DNA from: Candidatus Melainabacteria bacterium
Lineage (GTDB): Bacteria > Cyanobacteriota > Vampirovibrionia > Obscuribacterales > Obscuribacteraceae
Reading direction: 5' to 3'
NCBI GenBank assembly: GCA_003963305.1
Contig: RXJR01000018.1
Span: forward strand, 124,001 to 188,000
Length of the DNA stretch: 64,000 bases
Shown piece by piece: positions 53,795-62,724 of this stretch. A program made the translations under genes and the position numbers. Under the pieces are notes generated by a model. That model had not been told where the DNA came from. It ran no database searches and worked only from the letters and a program-made list of their open reading frames with translations. Within the stretch, counting starts at the first letter, position 1. Every line of letters begins with the position of its first letter.

Positions 53795-53803
53795 TGCTAG
53801 AAT
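53795..53803 (+). promoter_or_regulatory. Extended -10 promoter of tRNA-Ser
   Basis: TGcTAGAAT, an extended -10 pattern, ends 13 bases before the mature tRNA 5' end. No clear -35 is seen. Confidence 0.42.
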
Positions 53804-53816
53804 GTCTGGCTATTGA

Positions 53817-53900
53817 GGAGAGGTACCGAAGCGGTCATAACGGCGCCGCCTCGAAAGCGGATGGGTGCAAGCCACGCGGGTTCGAATCCCGCCCTCTCCG
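53817..53900 (+). tRNA. tRNA-Ser (anticodon CGA)
   Basis: 84-nt class II tRNA. Acceptor GGAGAGG pairs with CCTCTCC, discriminator G; anticodon loop CTCGAAA with stem CCGC/GCGG; long variable arm; T-loop TTCGAAT. CCA is not encoded. It would read UCG serine codons. Confidence 0.95.
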
Positions 53901-54065
53901 AGCTTTATTTCTTGAAACTTCACAGGCAGGCTAGAACAGTTGGTTTAGCTGCTGGTCTCCCACTTGAACAGCTGCTCTAGCAATAGCAAAGATGAAAAAC
54001 TGATAAAATTCGGCTTTTGCCGCTAGTGAATCGCCGCTTGCTAAATTTACTGGCGATCTGAGTGA

Positions 54066-56411
54066 TCAGTCGCTGTAGTGCGTTTCAAAAGTTCCGCCTG
54101 GATGGCTTTTGTAATAACTGCGTATTCCGTGCAGCGAGATGTTGTAGCAATGGCTGGCATCAACTGTCTTCAGCCCGGGTAAGGCAGCCAGATATTCTAT
54201 GCCTCGGTCGCTTACGAGTGTGCCGCTCATATACAGACTTTGCAGATTCTTCAATCGGCTCAGATATTTCATGCCTGCGTCTCCAATGTTTGTCGATTCA
54301 ATCCACAAGCTGGAGAGGTTTTGAAGATTCTGGATGCGAGCCGGAGTTTGATCGGTTATGTCAGTTTTATTGAGGCACAGACCTGTAAGCTGGGGCATTT
54401 TTGCGATGTAAGGTGCCGCCCCATCGCCGATGAGCGGACAGTCTTCCAAATAAAGCCTGGTCAGCGACTTGATGCCTGTGAGGTAATTCAAGTCATCGTT
54501 TTTCAAATTTGGAATGTGATAAAGCTCAATTACTTGAAGATTCTTGAAACCTGCCAGTGCTTGCAAGTCATCGTTCGATAATTTCATTCGACTGATGCGC
54601 AGCTCCGTGATTGATTTACAGTCCTTGAGGGCTCTGATACCACCGGCAGTAGCATTTGTGTCCCAGAGATCCAGGCGGTAAAGTCTCAATTTGGATATAG
54701 AATTCAGTCCTTCATTCGACACCCTGGTTCCGCTTAGCGACAAAGCAGTCAGATTTTTGCAATTCCCTAAGTGACCTAATCCCCTGTCGGTGATGTTTGC
54801 ATTGCGAACCATCAATGTGGAGAGAGATTTGAGCTGGCTGAGCGCGGTCAAGGCATCATCATCCGTTCTGGTATCATCCAGATTCAGTTCACGAAGGTTT
54901 TGCAATGTATTCAATTTTGCAATAGCAGCCGGGCTGAGATGCGTTCCTTCCAGAACCAGGGCTGACAATGAATTTAGCTTCCTGAGCGGTTCTATGGCGC
55001 TGTCAGAGATGCTGGTATGGGATAAATCAAGTCGCTCGAGGTTCGGCAAATACGTCAGCGCGAGTAATGCTCCATCCGTGACTTTCGACTCACTCAAATT
55101 AAGTGAGTGACATTCGGGTCCCAACCCTTTCAAATTTTCATAGCTTGGGTCGTCCTTTATGTTTGCAGCGGTCGGCTTTGCAATCGGCGCGACGGGCTGC
55201 ATCTTTCTCTCGTTGCGGGGCGGTGCTTTAGCAATTTCACTTTCAGCTTCGGTTTTGAGTTTGTCTGCTGCCTGGAGAGTGTTCTCTGCCTTGATCAATG
55301 CGATCAGCCCGGCAGTTGTGAGAAGGACTCCGATCGTAGCTAAAATGGTGGATTTGCTGACAGAGAATTTGTTCTGTTGAGCCGACTTTGGTGTCGGCAG
55401 TGTTCGCTGCAGTGACCCAGCCTGAATCGCTTCAAGTCGTTCTTTCACTTCTGAGATTGTTTGGATGCGATCATTTGCCTGCGTTGCCAAAAGGCTTGCG
55501 ACGAGCTCTTCGAACGCTTCCGGGAAATTTATGTCTGGTCTGACTACATGAAGTGGATCTGCTTCCTCATGTAAGTGTTTAAAAATGGTCTCGATCATCG
55601 TGTCGCCACGATGTGGCGGAACTCCTGCCACCGCCTCATATAAAATGCATCCAAGTGAGTAGATGTCTGATCTTTGATCCAGTCTCTTTCCCATGCACTG
55701 CTCAGGGCTCATATAGAGCGGGCTACCCATAACTTCCCCAGACTGGGTCAGTTGCTGGGCTACGCCACCAGCCTCGGTGTCAATAACCTTGGCGATGCCG
55801 AAGTCTACGAGGAAGACATCGTACCCATCTTCTTTGGACCTCAGCATTATGTTGCTTGGTTTCAGGTCGCGATGCAGCAAATTATGCTGATGTGCGTGTT
55901 CAAGTGCGGACGAGACTGCTATGAAAATGTCCATGGCTTCAGGCAAAGGCAGTGCGCCGCGTTCTTTGATCACCTCGGCAAGAGTTTTGCCGTCGATGAA
56001 ATCCATCACCATATACGGCTGCCCAAGTCTGGAAATACCGAAGTCGTGCACTGCGATAACATTCGGATGTTTCAAACTGCTCGCGGCTTTTGCTTCTTGT
56101 TGGAACCGCATGATTGAAAGTTCGCTCAACAGATGAGAGTGCAGCATTTTTATTGCGACTGGTTTGTCCAGCAGAAGCTGCTTCGCTTTATAAATCACGC
56201 TCATGCCGCCTGAGCCAATCGTTCCCAAAAATTCGTAGTTCGATGAAAGGACGTCCTCCAGCTGCTTTTGGGCATCCTGGGGGGTGCCGTCCTGTGGGCA
56301 TATGGTGGCTGTCACCGGCACAGACAGGTTGCAGGTTGGACAGGTCCATGTTGCAAGTGACCTGATAGATTCGGACACCGATGATTCAATAGTGGAATCT
56401 TGTTCGTTCAA
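54066..56411 (-). CDS. Transmembrane Ser/Thr kinase with zinc ribbon and leucine-rich repeats
   Basis: A 781-residue protein: zinc-ribbon-like N-terminus (CPTCNLSVPVTATICPQDG), kinase domain (about 53-310) with glycine loop GTIGSGGMSVIYKA, VAIKMLHSH, catalytic HRDLKPSNIML and DFGIAKV; a single TM (ILATIGVLLTTAGLIALI, about 350-370); then about twelve leucine-rich repeats (LPNLERLDLSHTSISDSAIEPL-type, about 425-760). All kinase catalytic residues are present. The LRRs would face outside. It resembles PASTA-type kinases in layout but with an LRR sensor. The substrate is unknown. Confidence 0.93.
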   Translation of the reverse strand: MNEQDSTIESSVSESIRSLATWTCPTCNLSVPVTATICPQDGTPQDAQKQLEDVLSSNYEFLGTIGSGGMSVIYKAKQLLLDKPVAIKMLHSHLLSELSIMRFQQEAKAASSLKHPNVIAVHDFGISRLGQPYMVMDFIDGKTLAEVIKERGALPLPEAMDIFIAVSSALEHAHQHNLLHRDLKPSNIMLRSKEDGYDVFLVDFGIAKVIDTEAGGVAQQLTQSGEVMGSPLYMSPEQCMGKRLDQRSDIYSLGCILYEAVAGVPPHRGDTMIETIFKHLHEEADPLHVVRPDINFPEAFEELVASLLATQANDRIQTISEVKERLEAIQAGSLQRTLPTPKSAQQNKFSVSKSTILATIGVLLTTAGLIALIKAENTLQAADKLKTEAESEIAKAPPRNERKMQPVAPIAKPTAANIKDDPSYENLKGLGPECHSLNLSESKVTDGALLALTYLPNLERLDLSHTSISDSAIEPLRKLNSLSALVLEGTHLSPAAIAKLNTLQNLRELNLDDTRTDDDALTALSQLKSLSTLMVRNANITDRGLGHLGNCKNLTALSLSGTRVSNEGLNSISKLRLYRLDLWDTNATAGGIRALKDCKSITELRISRMKLSNDDLQALAGFKNLQVIELYHIPNLKNDDLNYLTGIKSLTRLYLEDCPLIGDGAAPYIAKMPQLTGLCLNKTDITDQTPARIQNLQNLSSLWIESTNIGDAGMKYLSRLKNLQSLYMSGTLVSDRGIEYLAALPGLKTVDASHCYNISLHGIRSYYKSHPGGTFETHYSD

Positions 56412-56449
56412 ATCGGCACCCTGAATTATTTGGTGATGCGCCTGGGTAA

Positions 56450-56911
56450 CTACAGACCTAGCTGAGAAAGCGACGGGTGATCGTCTGGGCGCCGTCCCAG
56501 AGTCCAGTGAAACTTGCGATCTGATTCGAGAATAGGTAAATCATTGATGCTGGCGTGCCTTGCGATCATCAGTCCTTCTTTGTCGAATTCCCAATTCTCG
56601 TTGCCGTAAGAGCGGAACCAATTGCCTGCATCATTATGCCATTCATAAGCGAAGCGCACGGCGATGCGGTTTTCTGTGTAGGCCCATAATTCCTTAATCA
56701 GGCGATAGTCCAGCTCCGCAGCCCATTTCCGGGTAAGAAAAGCGATGATCTCGTCTCTGCCATTGATGAATTCGGAACGGTTTCGCCATTTCGAGTCGAT
56801 CGAATAACCTTTGCTGACCCGTTCCGGTGTACGTGAATTCCAGTTGTCCTCTGCCAGGCGCACTTTAAGTACCGCGGATTCTTCGGTGAACGCAGGCACG
56901 GGTGGGTTCAT
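56450..56911 (-). CDS. DUF1348 / SnoaL-like protein
   Basis: A 153-residue NTF2-fold protein of the DUF1348 family: [29 protein letters not shown] in parts, [22 protein letters not shown] in parts, then WHDNAG-like [19 protein letters not shown] and ASINDLPI. No known enzyme activity for this family is firmly established. GAGGAATGCCGAA precedes the ATG. It follows the kinase gene's start region on the same strand with a 38-base gap. Confidence 0.9.
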   Translation of the reverse strand: MNPPVPAFTEESAVLKVRLAEDNWNSRTPERVSKGYSIDSKWRNRSEFINGRDEIIAFLTRKWAAELDYRLIKELWAYTENRIAVRFAYEWHNDAGNWFRSYGNENWEFDKEGLMIARHASINDLPILESDRKFHWTLGRRPDDHPSLSQLGL

Positions 56912-57035
56912 TTCGGCATTCCTCTGGTGGTCCAGTGCGCCTTCCGGTGTTTAGAAAAGCTCGTATTGTTGTGCCCAGATTTTGCCAAAATTGAAACGCA
57001 TAATGACTTCGTTAGCTGAAACGAGGGACTGAGAA

Positions 57036-57503
57036 ATGAGTAAGCAAGGCGCTGATCACGTTGAAAACCAAATTACTAAAGGTGACTCTCATCATGGCGC
57101 TCATACCCATAACCTCCAGCAAGAGGCTCAGTCGCTCCTTGGTAGTCTGACAAACAACGTTAAACACGCCGCTCAGGAAGTGCAGCATATTGATTTCACA
57201 GATCCTTTCAAGAAAGCTGGGGCAGCTATTTCACACACCGCTGAAAAGACCTGGAGCGATCTCGACAAGGACAAAAATGGTCACTTCTTCAAGCATGACA
57301 TTTGCGGTGATAGTCCAGTCTTGGCTGGTGTTGCGGGAACGGCAGTGGTCGGAACGGCGGTGGTTGGAGCGATGATTGCTGCACCAGAGGCATTAGCAGC
57401 AGCCGGTATAGGTGAAACTGCAGCTGCAATATCCGCTTACAGCGGCGTGTTTGCTGCGGGCGCCTTGAAGTTTGATTATGAGCGTCGTCATCCTAATCAA
57501 TAA
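57036..57503 (+). CDS. Hypothetical protein with hydrophobic C-terminal segment
   Basis: A 155-residue protein of unknown family: a His-rich polar N-terminus (GDSHHGAHTHNLQQE), a helical middle (NNVKHAAQEVQHIDFTDPFKKAG in parts), and a hydrophobic stretch (AGVAGTAVVGTAVVGAMIAAPEALAAAGIG in parts) that could span or enter a membrane. GAGGG lies eight bases before the ATG. It is somewhat similar in composition to the protein at 21483 (helical, His/Lys-rich), but no clear homology is seen. Confidence 0.72.
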   Translation: MSKQGADHVENQITKGDSHHGAHTHNLQQEAQSLLGSLTNNVKHAAQEVQHIDFTDPFKKAGAAISHTAEKTWSDLDKDKNGHFFKHDICGDSPVLAGVAGTAVVGTAVVGAMIAAPEALAAAGIGETAAAISAYSGVFAAGALKFDYERRHPNQ

Positions 57504-57525
57504 ATTAAGCAGGTTTGGGGAAGTC

Positions 57526-57559
57526 GGATTCGTGGCACCGTAGGTGGTGCTGCGAATCC
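57526..57559. terminator. Long hairpin between convergent genes
   Basis: GGATTCG/CGAATCC outer stem and GGCACC/GGTGGTGC inner pairing around GTA, between two convergent genes. No T-run; a candidate bidirectional terminator. Confidence 0.45.
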
Positions 57560-57591
57560 TGCGTTATTGGCGCTTCTAGCTATTCGTCTGA

Positions 57592-58203
57592 TTATTCGTC
57601 TGATGTTTTAAAGAACAACTTCTTCAAGCTGCCCTTGCCCAGCTTGGCGTCCAAATCTCTGTAGACAAAGAGCACTATGAAAACAAAGAATAACGATAAT
57701 GAGTTAGCCACGACTCCCGCCAGTGGGAAGACGGCATTGGGATCCTCTTTCGCATGCACCAATTTGTCTTCTATTCTGTGTGCGGCCATCGTTATTATCG
57801 TGAAGAGAACCGCCTTGTACACGCAAGCCCAGAACAGAGGTCTTTGTCTGAATTTGTTGACAATCGGCAACGCCTGCGCAAGAACGATAACTTTTGAGAG
57901 CGCGAGTGCTGTGATCCAGGCAACCAGGTAGGCATTTTTGAATTCGTTTAGACCGTACTGCAACAAAACAAGGCATCTCATCGTTGCGAATACTGATAGC
58001 CAGCAGCCCAGGTAAACGATAATCGCGAAAATTTCGCGCAGCTCGTGTTGAACTTTTTCTTTGATGGTCTTTTTCTGAGCACCTTCGGGATCGCCTGAGG
58101 CTTTGGCGGCGGCACCCGAACCAGTGTCATTGCCCGTCAACTTTGCGGCTTGTTGAACAATTCGCTGGATTTCGGCGGTTTGTTCGTCTGTTTGCTCGTT
58201 CAT
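57592..58203 (-). CDS. Four-helix membrane protein of unknown function
   Basis: A 203-residue protein: about 55 polar residues (Gln/Ala/Gly-rich), then four TM helices (IFAIIVYLGCWLSVFATMRC, LVAWITALALSKVIVLAQALP, FWACVYKAVLFTIITMAAHR, GVVANSLSLFFVFIVLFVYR with polar breaks) and a basic C-terminus. No family recognised. AAGGTGATCA stands before the ATG. Confidence 0.82.
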   Translation of the reverse strand: MNEQTDEQTAEIQRIVQQAAKLTGNDTGSGAAAKASGDPEGAQKKTIKEKVQHELREIFAIIVYLGCWLSVFATMRCLVLLQYGLNEFKNAYLVAWITALALSKVIVLAQALPIVNKFRQRPLFWACVYKAVLFTIITMAAHRIEDKLVHAKEDPNAVFPLAGVVANSLSLFFVFIVLFVYRDLDAKLGKGSLKKLFFKTSDE

Positions 58204-58270
58204 TGATCACCTTTCGAAGAATTTCCTGACAACTGAGTGTCCGTTACAACTCTGGTTGACAGTAGGCGCG

Positions 58271-58300
58271 TTGAATTCTAGCTGCGCACGCTGTTATAGT
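58271..58300 (+). promoter_or_regulatory. Candidate sigma-70 promoter
   Basis: TTGAAT and TATAGT separated by 18 bases, about 86 bases upstream of the TPR protein start at 58386. Confidence 0.42.
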
Positions 58301-58385
58301 ACCCTACCGGCCCGGGCGCCACGTAGCTATGCAACGGGTGATTGCATAAAAGTATGATTCAGGTCTTTAGTTTTCTGGAGGAAAC

Positions 58386-58898
58386 ATGATCTCGGCAGAA
58401 GAGCAGAAAGCAAATCAGATGATTATTGCCGGAGATCTTGCGGGCGCTAGACCCATTCTGGTGCAGTTGTGCGTAGATAATCCGGATAACGCGACTTATC
58501 AGTATCGTGCAGCTTGCGTGCATGATGGACTTGGTCTGGAGAAGGAGGCGCTGCCTTATTACCAGGAAGCTTTTAAGCTGGGCGGGCTCTCTAATGAAGA
58601 TCTTGAAGGCGCTTATGTTGGGCTCGGCAGCACGTACAGGGTGCTTGGATATTTTGCGAAATCGGCAGAAGTGCTTATCGAGGGAAGCAAGAGATTTCCC
58701 AATAGCCAGTGTATGAAAATTTTCGAAGCAATGACCTTGCATGAAAGTGGTCGTCACAATCTCGCCGTGGCGATGCTTTTGCATTGCGTCGCAGATAAAC
58801 CCGGTGATGCGTCTGTGGCGCTATACAGGCGAGCGATACAGCAGTATGCGTCCGAGTACGGTCAAATCGACAAAGAATGCATCGGTCTGAAACCTTGA
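58386..58898 (+). CDS. TPR protein, 170 aa
   Basis: Cytoplasmic tetratricopeptide-repeat protein with about four helix pairs (ATYQYRAACVHDGLGLEKEALPYYQEAF in parts, DLEGAYVGLGSTYRVLGYFAKSAEVL in parts, CMKIFEAMTLHESGRHNLAV). GGAGG lies six bases before the ATG. It probably acts as a small adaptor; partner unknown. It converges on the methyltransferase pair. Confidence 0.85.
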   Translation: MISAEEQKANQMIIAGDLAGARPILVQLCVDNPDNATYQYRAACVHDGLGLEKEALPYYQEAFKLGGLSNEDLEGAYVGLGSTYRVLGYFAKSAEVLIEGSKRFPNSQCMKIFEAMTLHESGRHNLAVAMLLHCVADKPGDASVALYRRAIQQYASEYGQIDKECIGLKP

Positions 58899-58925
58899 AT
58901 CGTCGGCACTTTGCGTGCAATTCCG

Positions 58926-60044
58926 TTACCTGGAATAGATGGCGATGATATCAGCACCCGTATTATTAAGCGTGCACTGATGCATGCAATCAACGCCAAG
59001 AAGTCCTTTGAATATGTGTGATGTTGTTTCGAGGTAAACGCGTTTTAGACCGCACAGTTGAGCTAGTTCGTCCAGTGAGCGCGGCGAGTAGTATTTGATG
59101 TGATCGAGTTTAAAACTGTAATAGTAATCGCCGAGAATTTCATACTCAAGCGACACCAGATTCGGTGTGCGAATGGCAATCACTCCATTGGCGGTGAGAA
59201 ATTGTTTGAGAATATTGAGCGTCAGCAGCCCATCATCAAGGTGCTCGATGACGTCCCACAGTGTTATCAATTCGATCTTGCCGAGCAGTTCCGGAGCCAT
59301 TGCCGGCAGATCTTCGATTTCACCAAGCAAGCTGGAAAAACCGAACTTTTCGGCGCATATTTCGACTGCATCAGTGGACTGTTCGAGCCCATAATGTTCT
59401 ATTTCAGATTCGTCCAGTGCTTTTCTAAAATATCCGACTGCTGAACCCACATCCAGTGCTGTCTTTACGGGTGGTTTGAGATTGCTTTTGGTGAGCACGA
59501 TACGCAACTGCCGGCGCGCTTTTTCCAGACGCCATTCTTGATCGGCAACATAATTGCGCATCCCCAGGTGCGACTCAGGGGGATCTTGAAAGTATAATTT
59601 GTCGTACTCGACGGAATCTGCCAGCACTTGTTTTTGAGTAGATGCGTCAATGAGCCAGGCAAACTGAAGCTCTGCGTTTCCGACAATGTTGTAAGATTCG
59701 TTGCCGCTGATTGATTCGGCGTACAAAGTGTCTGCCATTGTTCCGTCAAATGCCATTCCGCTGACAGAAAAGTTCGGAGTTTTGTTGTATTCGGTGGGGT
59801 ATTTCAAGCGAAACGCTTCTTTGATGAGGTTGATTTTGTCGCTCGTGTTCAAGGTGTTGAATTTTTCGCCATGAGCATCAACGCAGCTTTCAATCACGGT
59901 TCTGGCGGTGGTTTCATGTATTTCGAGCAGTCTGCAAAAGCCATTATGCCAGTGGTCCCAGTCATCATAGAAAACGACCGTTTCGTTGTGCGTGTAGTAA
60001 ATTCCGGCAGAAGTCTCGTGCCAGACACCTTGTTTGACGAGCAT
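58926..60044 (-). CDS. SAM-dependent methyltransferase with N-terminal extra domain
   Basis: A 372-residue protein: an unrecognised N-terminal region of about 180 residues, then a class I methyltransferase (ALDVGSAVGYFRKALDE as motif I, then LITLWDVIEHLDDG and VIAIRTPN). The WDVIEHL and PN motifs match the Methyltransf_23 group common in glycan and lipid modification clusters. Its ATG overlaps the stop of the next methyltransferase (TAATG), so the two are co-translated and likely act on one pathway. Confidence 0.87.
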   Translation of the reverse strand: MLVKQGVWHETSAGIYYTHNETVVFYDDWDHWHNGFCRLLEIHETTARTVIESCVDAHGEKFNTLNTSDKINLIKEAFRLKYPTEYNKTPNFSVSGMAFDGTMADTLYAESISGNESYNIVGNAELQFAWLIDASTQKQVLADSVEYDKLYFQDPPESHLGMRNYVADQEWRLEKARRQLRIVLTKSNLKPPVKTALDVGSAVGYFRKALDESEIEHYGLEQSTDAVEICAEKFGFSSLLGEIEDLPAMAPELLGKIELITLWDVIEHLDDGLLTLNILKQFLTANGVIAIRTPNLVSLEYEILGDYYYSFKLDHIKYYSPRSLDELAQLCGLKRVYLETTSHIFKGLLGVDCMHQCTLNNTGADIIAIYSR

Positions 60045-61045
60045 TATCGACCTCGGTCTGGTTTATGAAAAGCAACGCCCATGTTTGATGTTTGACCGGT
60101 GGTTGCCTTGATCAAAGTATCTAAGCCGGCAAAGGAGGCATTGCGAACCAGGTTCGGCATGTTTGTTCTGGCCCAGTCAATGGGCGGGAAAAGCGTGTCT
60201 GCATATTTGGAAAGCAATGGATTTTCTTTCAGCATTGAATGGAAAGTCCAGACCCAGAAGATAGCATTTGGTTCGTATACTATTTTTACCAGTTCGAAGC
60301 CGGTGATTTGCGCCAGTTTTTCGACGGAGCGCCGGTCGTAAAAGACCCAGTGCCGTGGAAAGTGGTAAGCGCCCCAGTGTTTGTTTCGAAAGATCCTGGC
60401 GTCTAGTGACTCTATATTTGGTGTCCAGAACCAGAAAATGCCGCCTGGTTTTAACAGTCGAAAGACTTTTTCAGTGAAGGCTCTCGGGTCTGGAACGTGC
60501 TCGATGACGTGACTGGCCCAGACGAAGTCGAAATGTCCTTCCGGAATATCTATGTCTTCGAATCTTCCGGCATAAACTGTGTGCCCCTGTGCTCGTGCCT
60601 TGCTGACAGCCTCTTCGTTCAGGTCCACACCAAATGTTTCTACGTCGTGCGTTCTGACTTTGCGGAACCAGTTGAGGATGTGACCGTCGGCGCATCCTAT
60701 GTCGAGCACCCGTAGTTTGTCTCCTTTGCAGAAGCTCAAGACATATTCCAGCCCTGCCAGAATTTTTGAATATCTGTATTTGTAGTAAAAATTTTGTTTC
60801 TGTGAATCGTCGTAATTTTCTTCAATTGCGTAAGCGTAGTAGTTGGGCGGATAGATTGTGCCCAACTCGCTTACATCAGGTCTTGGGTTCAGGTAAACCA
60901 GTCCACAGTCTGTGCATCGAACCACATTGAAGGTATCGTCTGTGGTGTTATCGTACTCATGCTCGCGCCCTACGGTAACAAGCTCGTGCTTATTCGAGCC
61001 GCAGTTATTGCAAGTGGTGTCGACCTTTCGTATTCCAGACTTCAT
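60044..61045 (-). CDS. SAM-dependent methyltransferase with N-terminal zinc-finger-like motif
   Basis: A 333-residue protein: N-terminal Cys pairs (CNNC ... CTDCG, residues about 12-46) as in C-methyltransferases of sugar pathways, then motif I VLDIGCADGHILNWF, VWASHVIEHVPDP and GGIFWFWTPN. The Cys4 motif plus Methyltransf_23-like core suggests a nucleotide-sugar or lipid-linked sugar substrate. First gene of a coupled methyltransferase pair; no glycosyltransferases are adjacent. Confidence 0.87.
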   Translation of the reverse strand: MKSGIRKVDTTCNNCGSNKHELVTVGREHEYDNTTDDTFNVVRCTDCGLVYLNPRPDVSELGTIYPPNYYAYAIEENYDDSQKQNFYYKYRYSKILAGLEYVLSFCKGDKLRVLDIGCADGHILNWFRKVRTHDVETFGVDLNEEAVSKARAQGHTVYAGRFEDIDIPEGHFDFVWASHVIEHVPDPRAFTEKVFRLLKPGGIFWFWTPNIESLDARIFRNKHWGAYHFPRHWVFYDRRSVEKLAQITGFELVKIVYEPNAIFWVWTFHSMLKENPLLSKYADTLFPPIDWARTNMPNLVRNASFAGLDTLIKATTGQTSNMGVAFHKPDRGR

Positions 61046-61091
61046 TACTAATCCGCTGATGCTGAGTCTTAGTAATGTTAGCAGAACCGAT

Positions 61092-62597
61092 TTAACCTAT
61101 GTCCGGCAGTGGGGAAAACTCAAGCCCGTTGGCTTTATCGTCGTCGCACCGAGCGTCTCTCATCTTGCCGAGCTCTCTATATGCTCTAGCTCTCAAGTGG
61201 CTCGCTTCGGCGTTTTTAAGGCCAAGCTCGATGCACTTTGTGGTGTTTAAGACTGCCAGGTCGGGCTTGTGCTGTTCCAGATGCACTTCTGCCAGTCCAT
61301 TGTACGCGGACTCCAGATCGTCGTTGTCTGGCTGAGCGGCGATTGCCTTGGAAAAATAATCAATAGCCTGATCGTACTTGCCGAGCTTCGTATACATCTT
61401 GGCGCAGTTGTTATATCTAGTTGCATCGGGCTTTACGGAGACTGCAATCATGTAGTCGCTAAGTGCCTTCGACCATTGTTCTTCCGTTTCATAATAGCTG
61501 GCGCGGAAGTCATAGGCATCAGCTTTACTATTGGCGTCTTGACTGTTTGGAAGTTGGTTAATGTCGCGATTGACGCGGTCCATCGCTATTTTTCTGTCGG
61601 CAGCGGCGGCGTCATGTCTGCCAATCGTGTCTAAAATTTTGGCTCTGAAAGCCCTGCGATGCGGGCATTCGTTGTCGTAAGTTACGAGAGCATCGGCGTC
61701 GGCAAGCGCCTTTTCAAAGTTGCCGAGCTTAAGAAGTAGGTTTGCCCTTCTGAAATGTGCGGAGTCAGTATCGAAGTGCGGGGCATCTGAATTCTTGTCG
61801 GCTGTTTCAATTAGCTTGTTGTAAACTGCGATAGCCTGAGAGGGGCGATTTGAATTCTCGTAGAGCCGTGCCAGTTTAAGGTAGAGTTCTCCCTCGAGCG
61901 GGTCTTTCTTCAGCGCATCTTCATAGTCTTGAATCGCTTCGTCGGTTCTTCCAACCAGGACAAATTGCTCCGCTCGAGCGTCAAAATCTACGTCGGATTG
62001 CTTGGCAGTACTGCTGTAATCAAGGCCGGATCGTGATGCTTGTTCGATTAGAGTGAGTCTGTCCATGCGCTCGAATAAGAGCTCTCCGACTATGTAATAG
62101 GCTTCGGCGCGCTGTGCGTAATACGAGCTCAGATACGGAGATTGGTCTATGGCTTTGCTGCAGTCAGCAATTTCCTTTTGATAGTTGTGTGAGGCATGGT
62201 CTATTTGCACGTTTGTCCAGGTGAACTCGTAGTCGTCGGGGTTGAACTTTAGTGCATGTTCGATGTCACTGCGAGCCTCTGAAAAGTCGGCTCTCGGACC
62301 CTTCTCCTGCTCCAGTTCGAGACGCAACTGAGCCCGCTTTCCATATGCCCGGGCCAGTGAAGGATTGACAGATAGAGCCCAGTCTAGATACTTCAGGGCT
62401 CGCGATTTGTGCTCATAGTCGTTCAGTTCTCGCTCAGCAAGAAGCATCTGAATAGCGCCGCTGAAGTAGATGCATAGCATAATTACTCCCAGCACCACCA
62501 GTGGTGCCACGGCAAGCAAGGTGCCAACAGAGAAAGGCAGCGTAATTTCGCCGTCGGCGCTAGCCGTCGGTTGTGTATTTGGATCGATTTTGCTCAT
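61092..62597 (-). CDS. Membrane-anchored TPR protein
   Basis: A 501-residue protein: short polar N-terminus, one TM helix (VGTLLAVAPLVVLGVIMLCIYFSG, about 24-47), then eight or nine TPRs across the remainder (ALKYLDWALSVNPSLARAYGKRAQL in parts, AIQDYEDALKKDPLEGELYLKLARLYENS in parts, AIDYFSKAIAAQPDNDDLESAYNGLAEVH in parts). Probably a scaffold on one face of the inner membrane. No operon partner; 46 bases separate it from the methyltransferase gene downstream. Confidence 0.88.
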   Translation of the reverse strand: MSKIDPNTQPTASADGEITLPFSVGTLLAVAPLVVLGVIMLCIYFSGAIQMLLAERELNDYEHKSRALKYLDWALSVNPSLARAYGKRAQLRLELEQEKGPRADFSEARSDIEHALKFNPDDYEFTWTNVQIDHASHNYQKEIADCSKAIDQSPYLSSYYAQRAEAYYIVGELLFERMDRLTLIEQASRSGLDYSSTAKQSDVDFDARAEQFVLVGRTDEAIQDYEDALKKDPLEGELYLKLARLYENSNRPSQAIAVYNKLIETADKNSDAPHFDTDSAHFRRANLLLKLGNFEKALADADALVTYDNECPHRRAFRAKILDTIGRHDAAAADRKIAMDRVNRDINQLPNSQDANSKADAYDFRASYYETEEQWSKALSDYMIAVSVKPDATRYNNCAKMYTKLGKYDQAIDYFSKAIAAQPDNDDLESAYNGLAEVHLEQHKPDLAVLNTTKCIELGLKNAEASHLRARAYRELGKMRDARCDDDKANGLEFSPLPDIG

Positions 62598-62724
62598 GGT
62601 AAAGCTCGTACTAAAGGAATATTCCTAGCATATGTGGAAACTTGACAAGTTGTCAAAACTACAGCAAGCCTTAATAAAGGCCGGTTCGCGGGAGAGCGGG
62701 TGGGGGCGGAGCCAATTTACCGCA

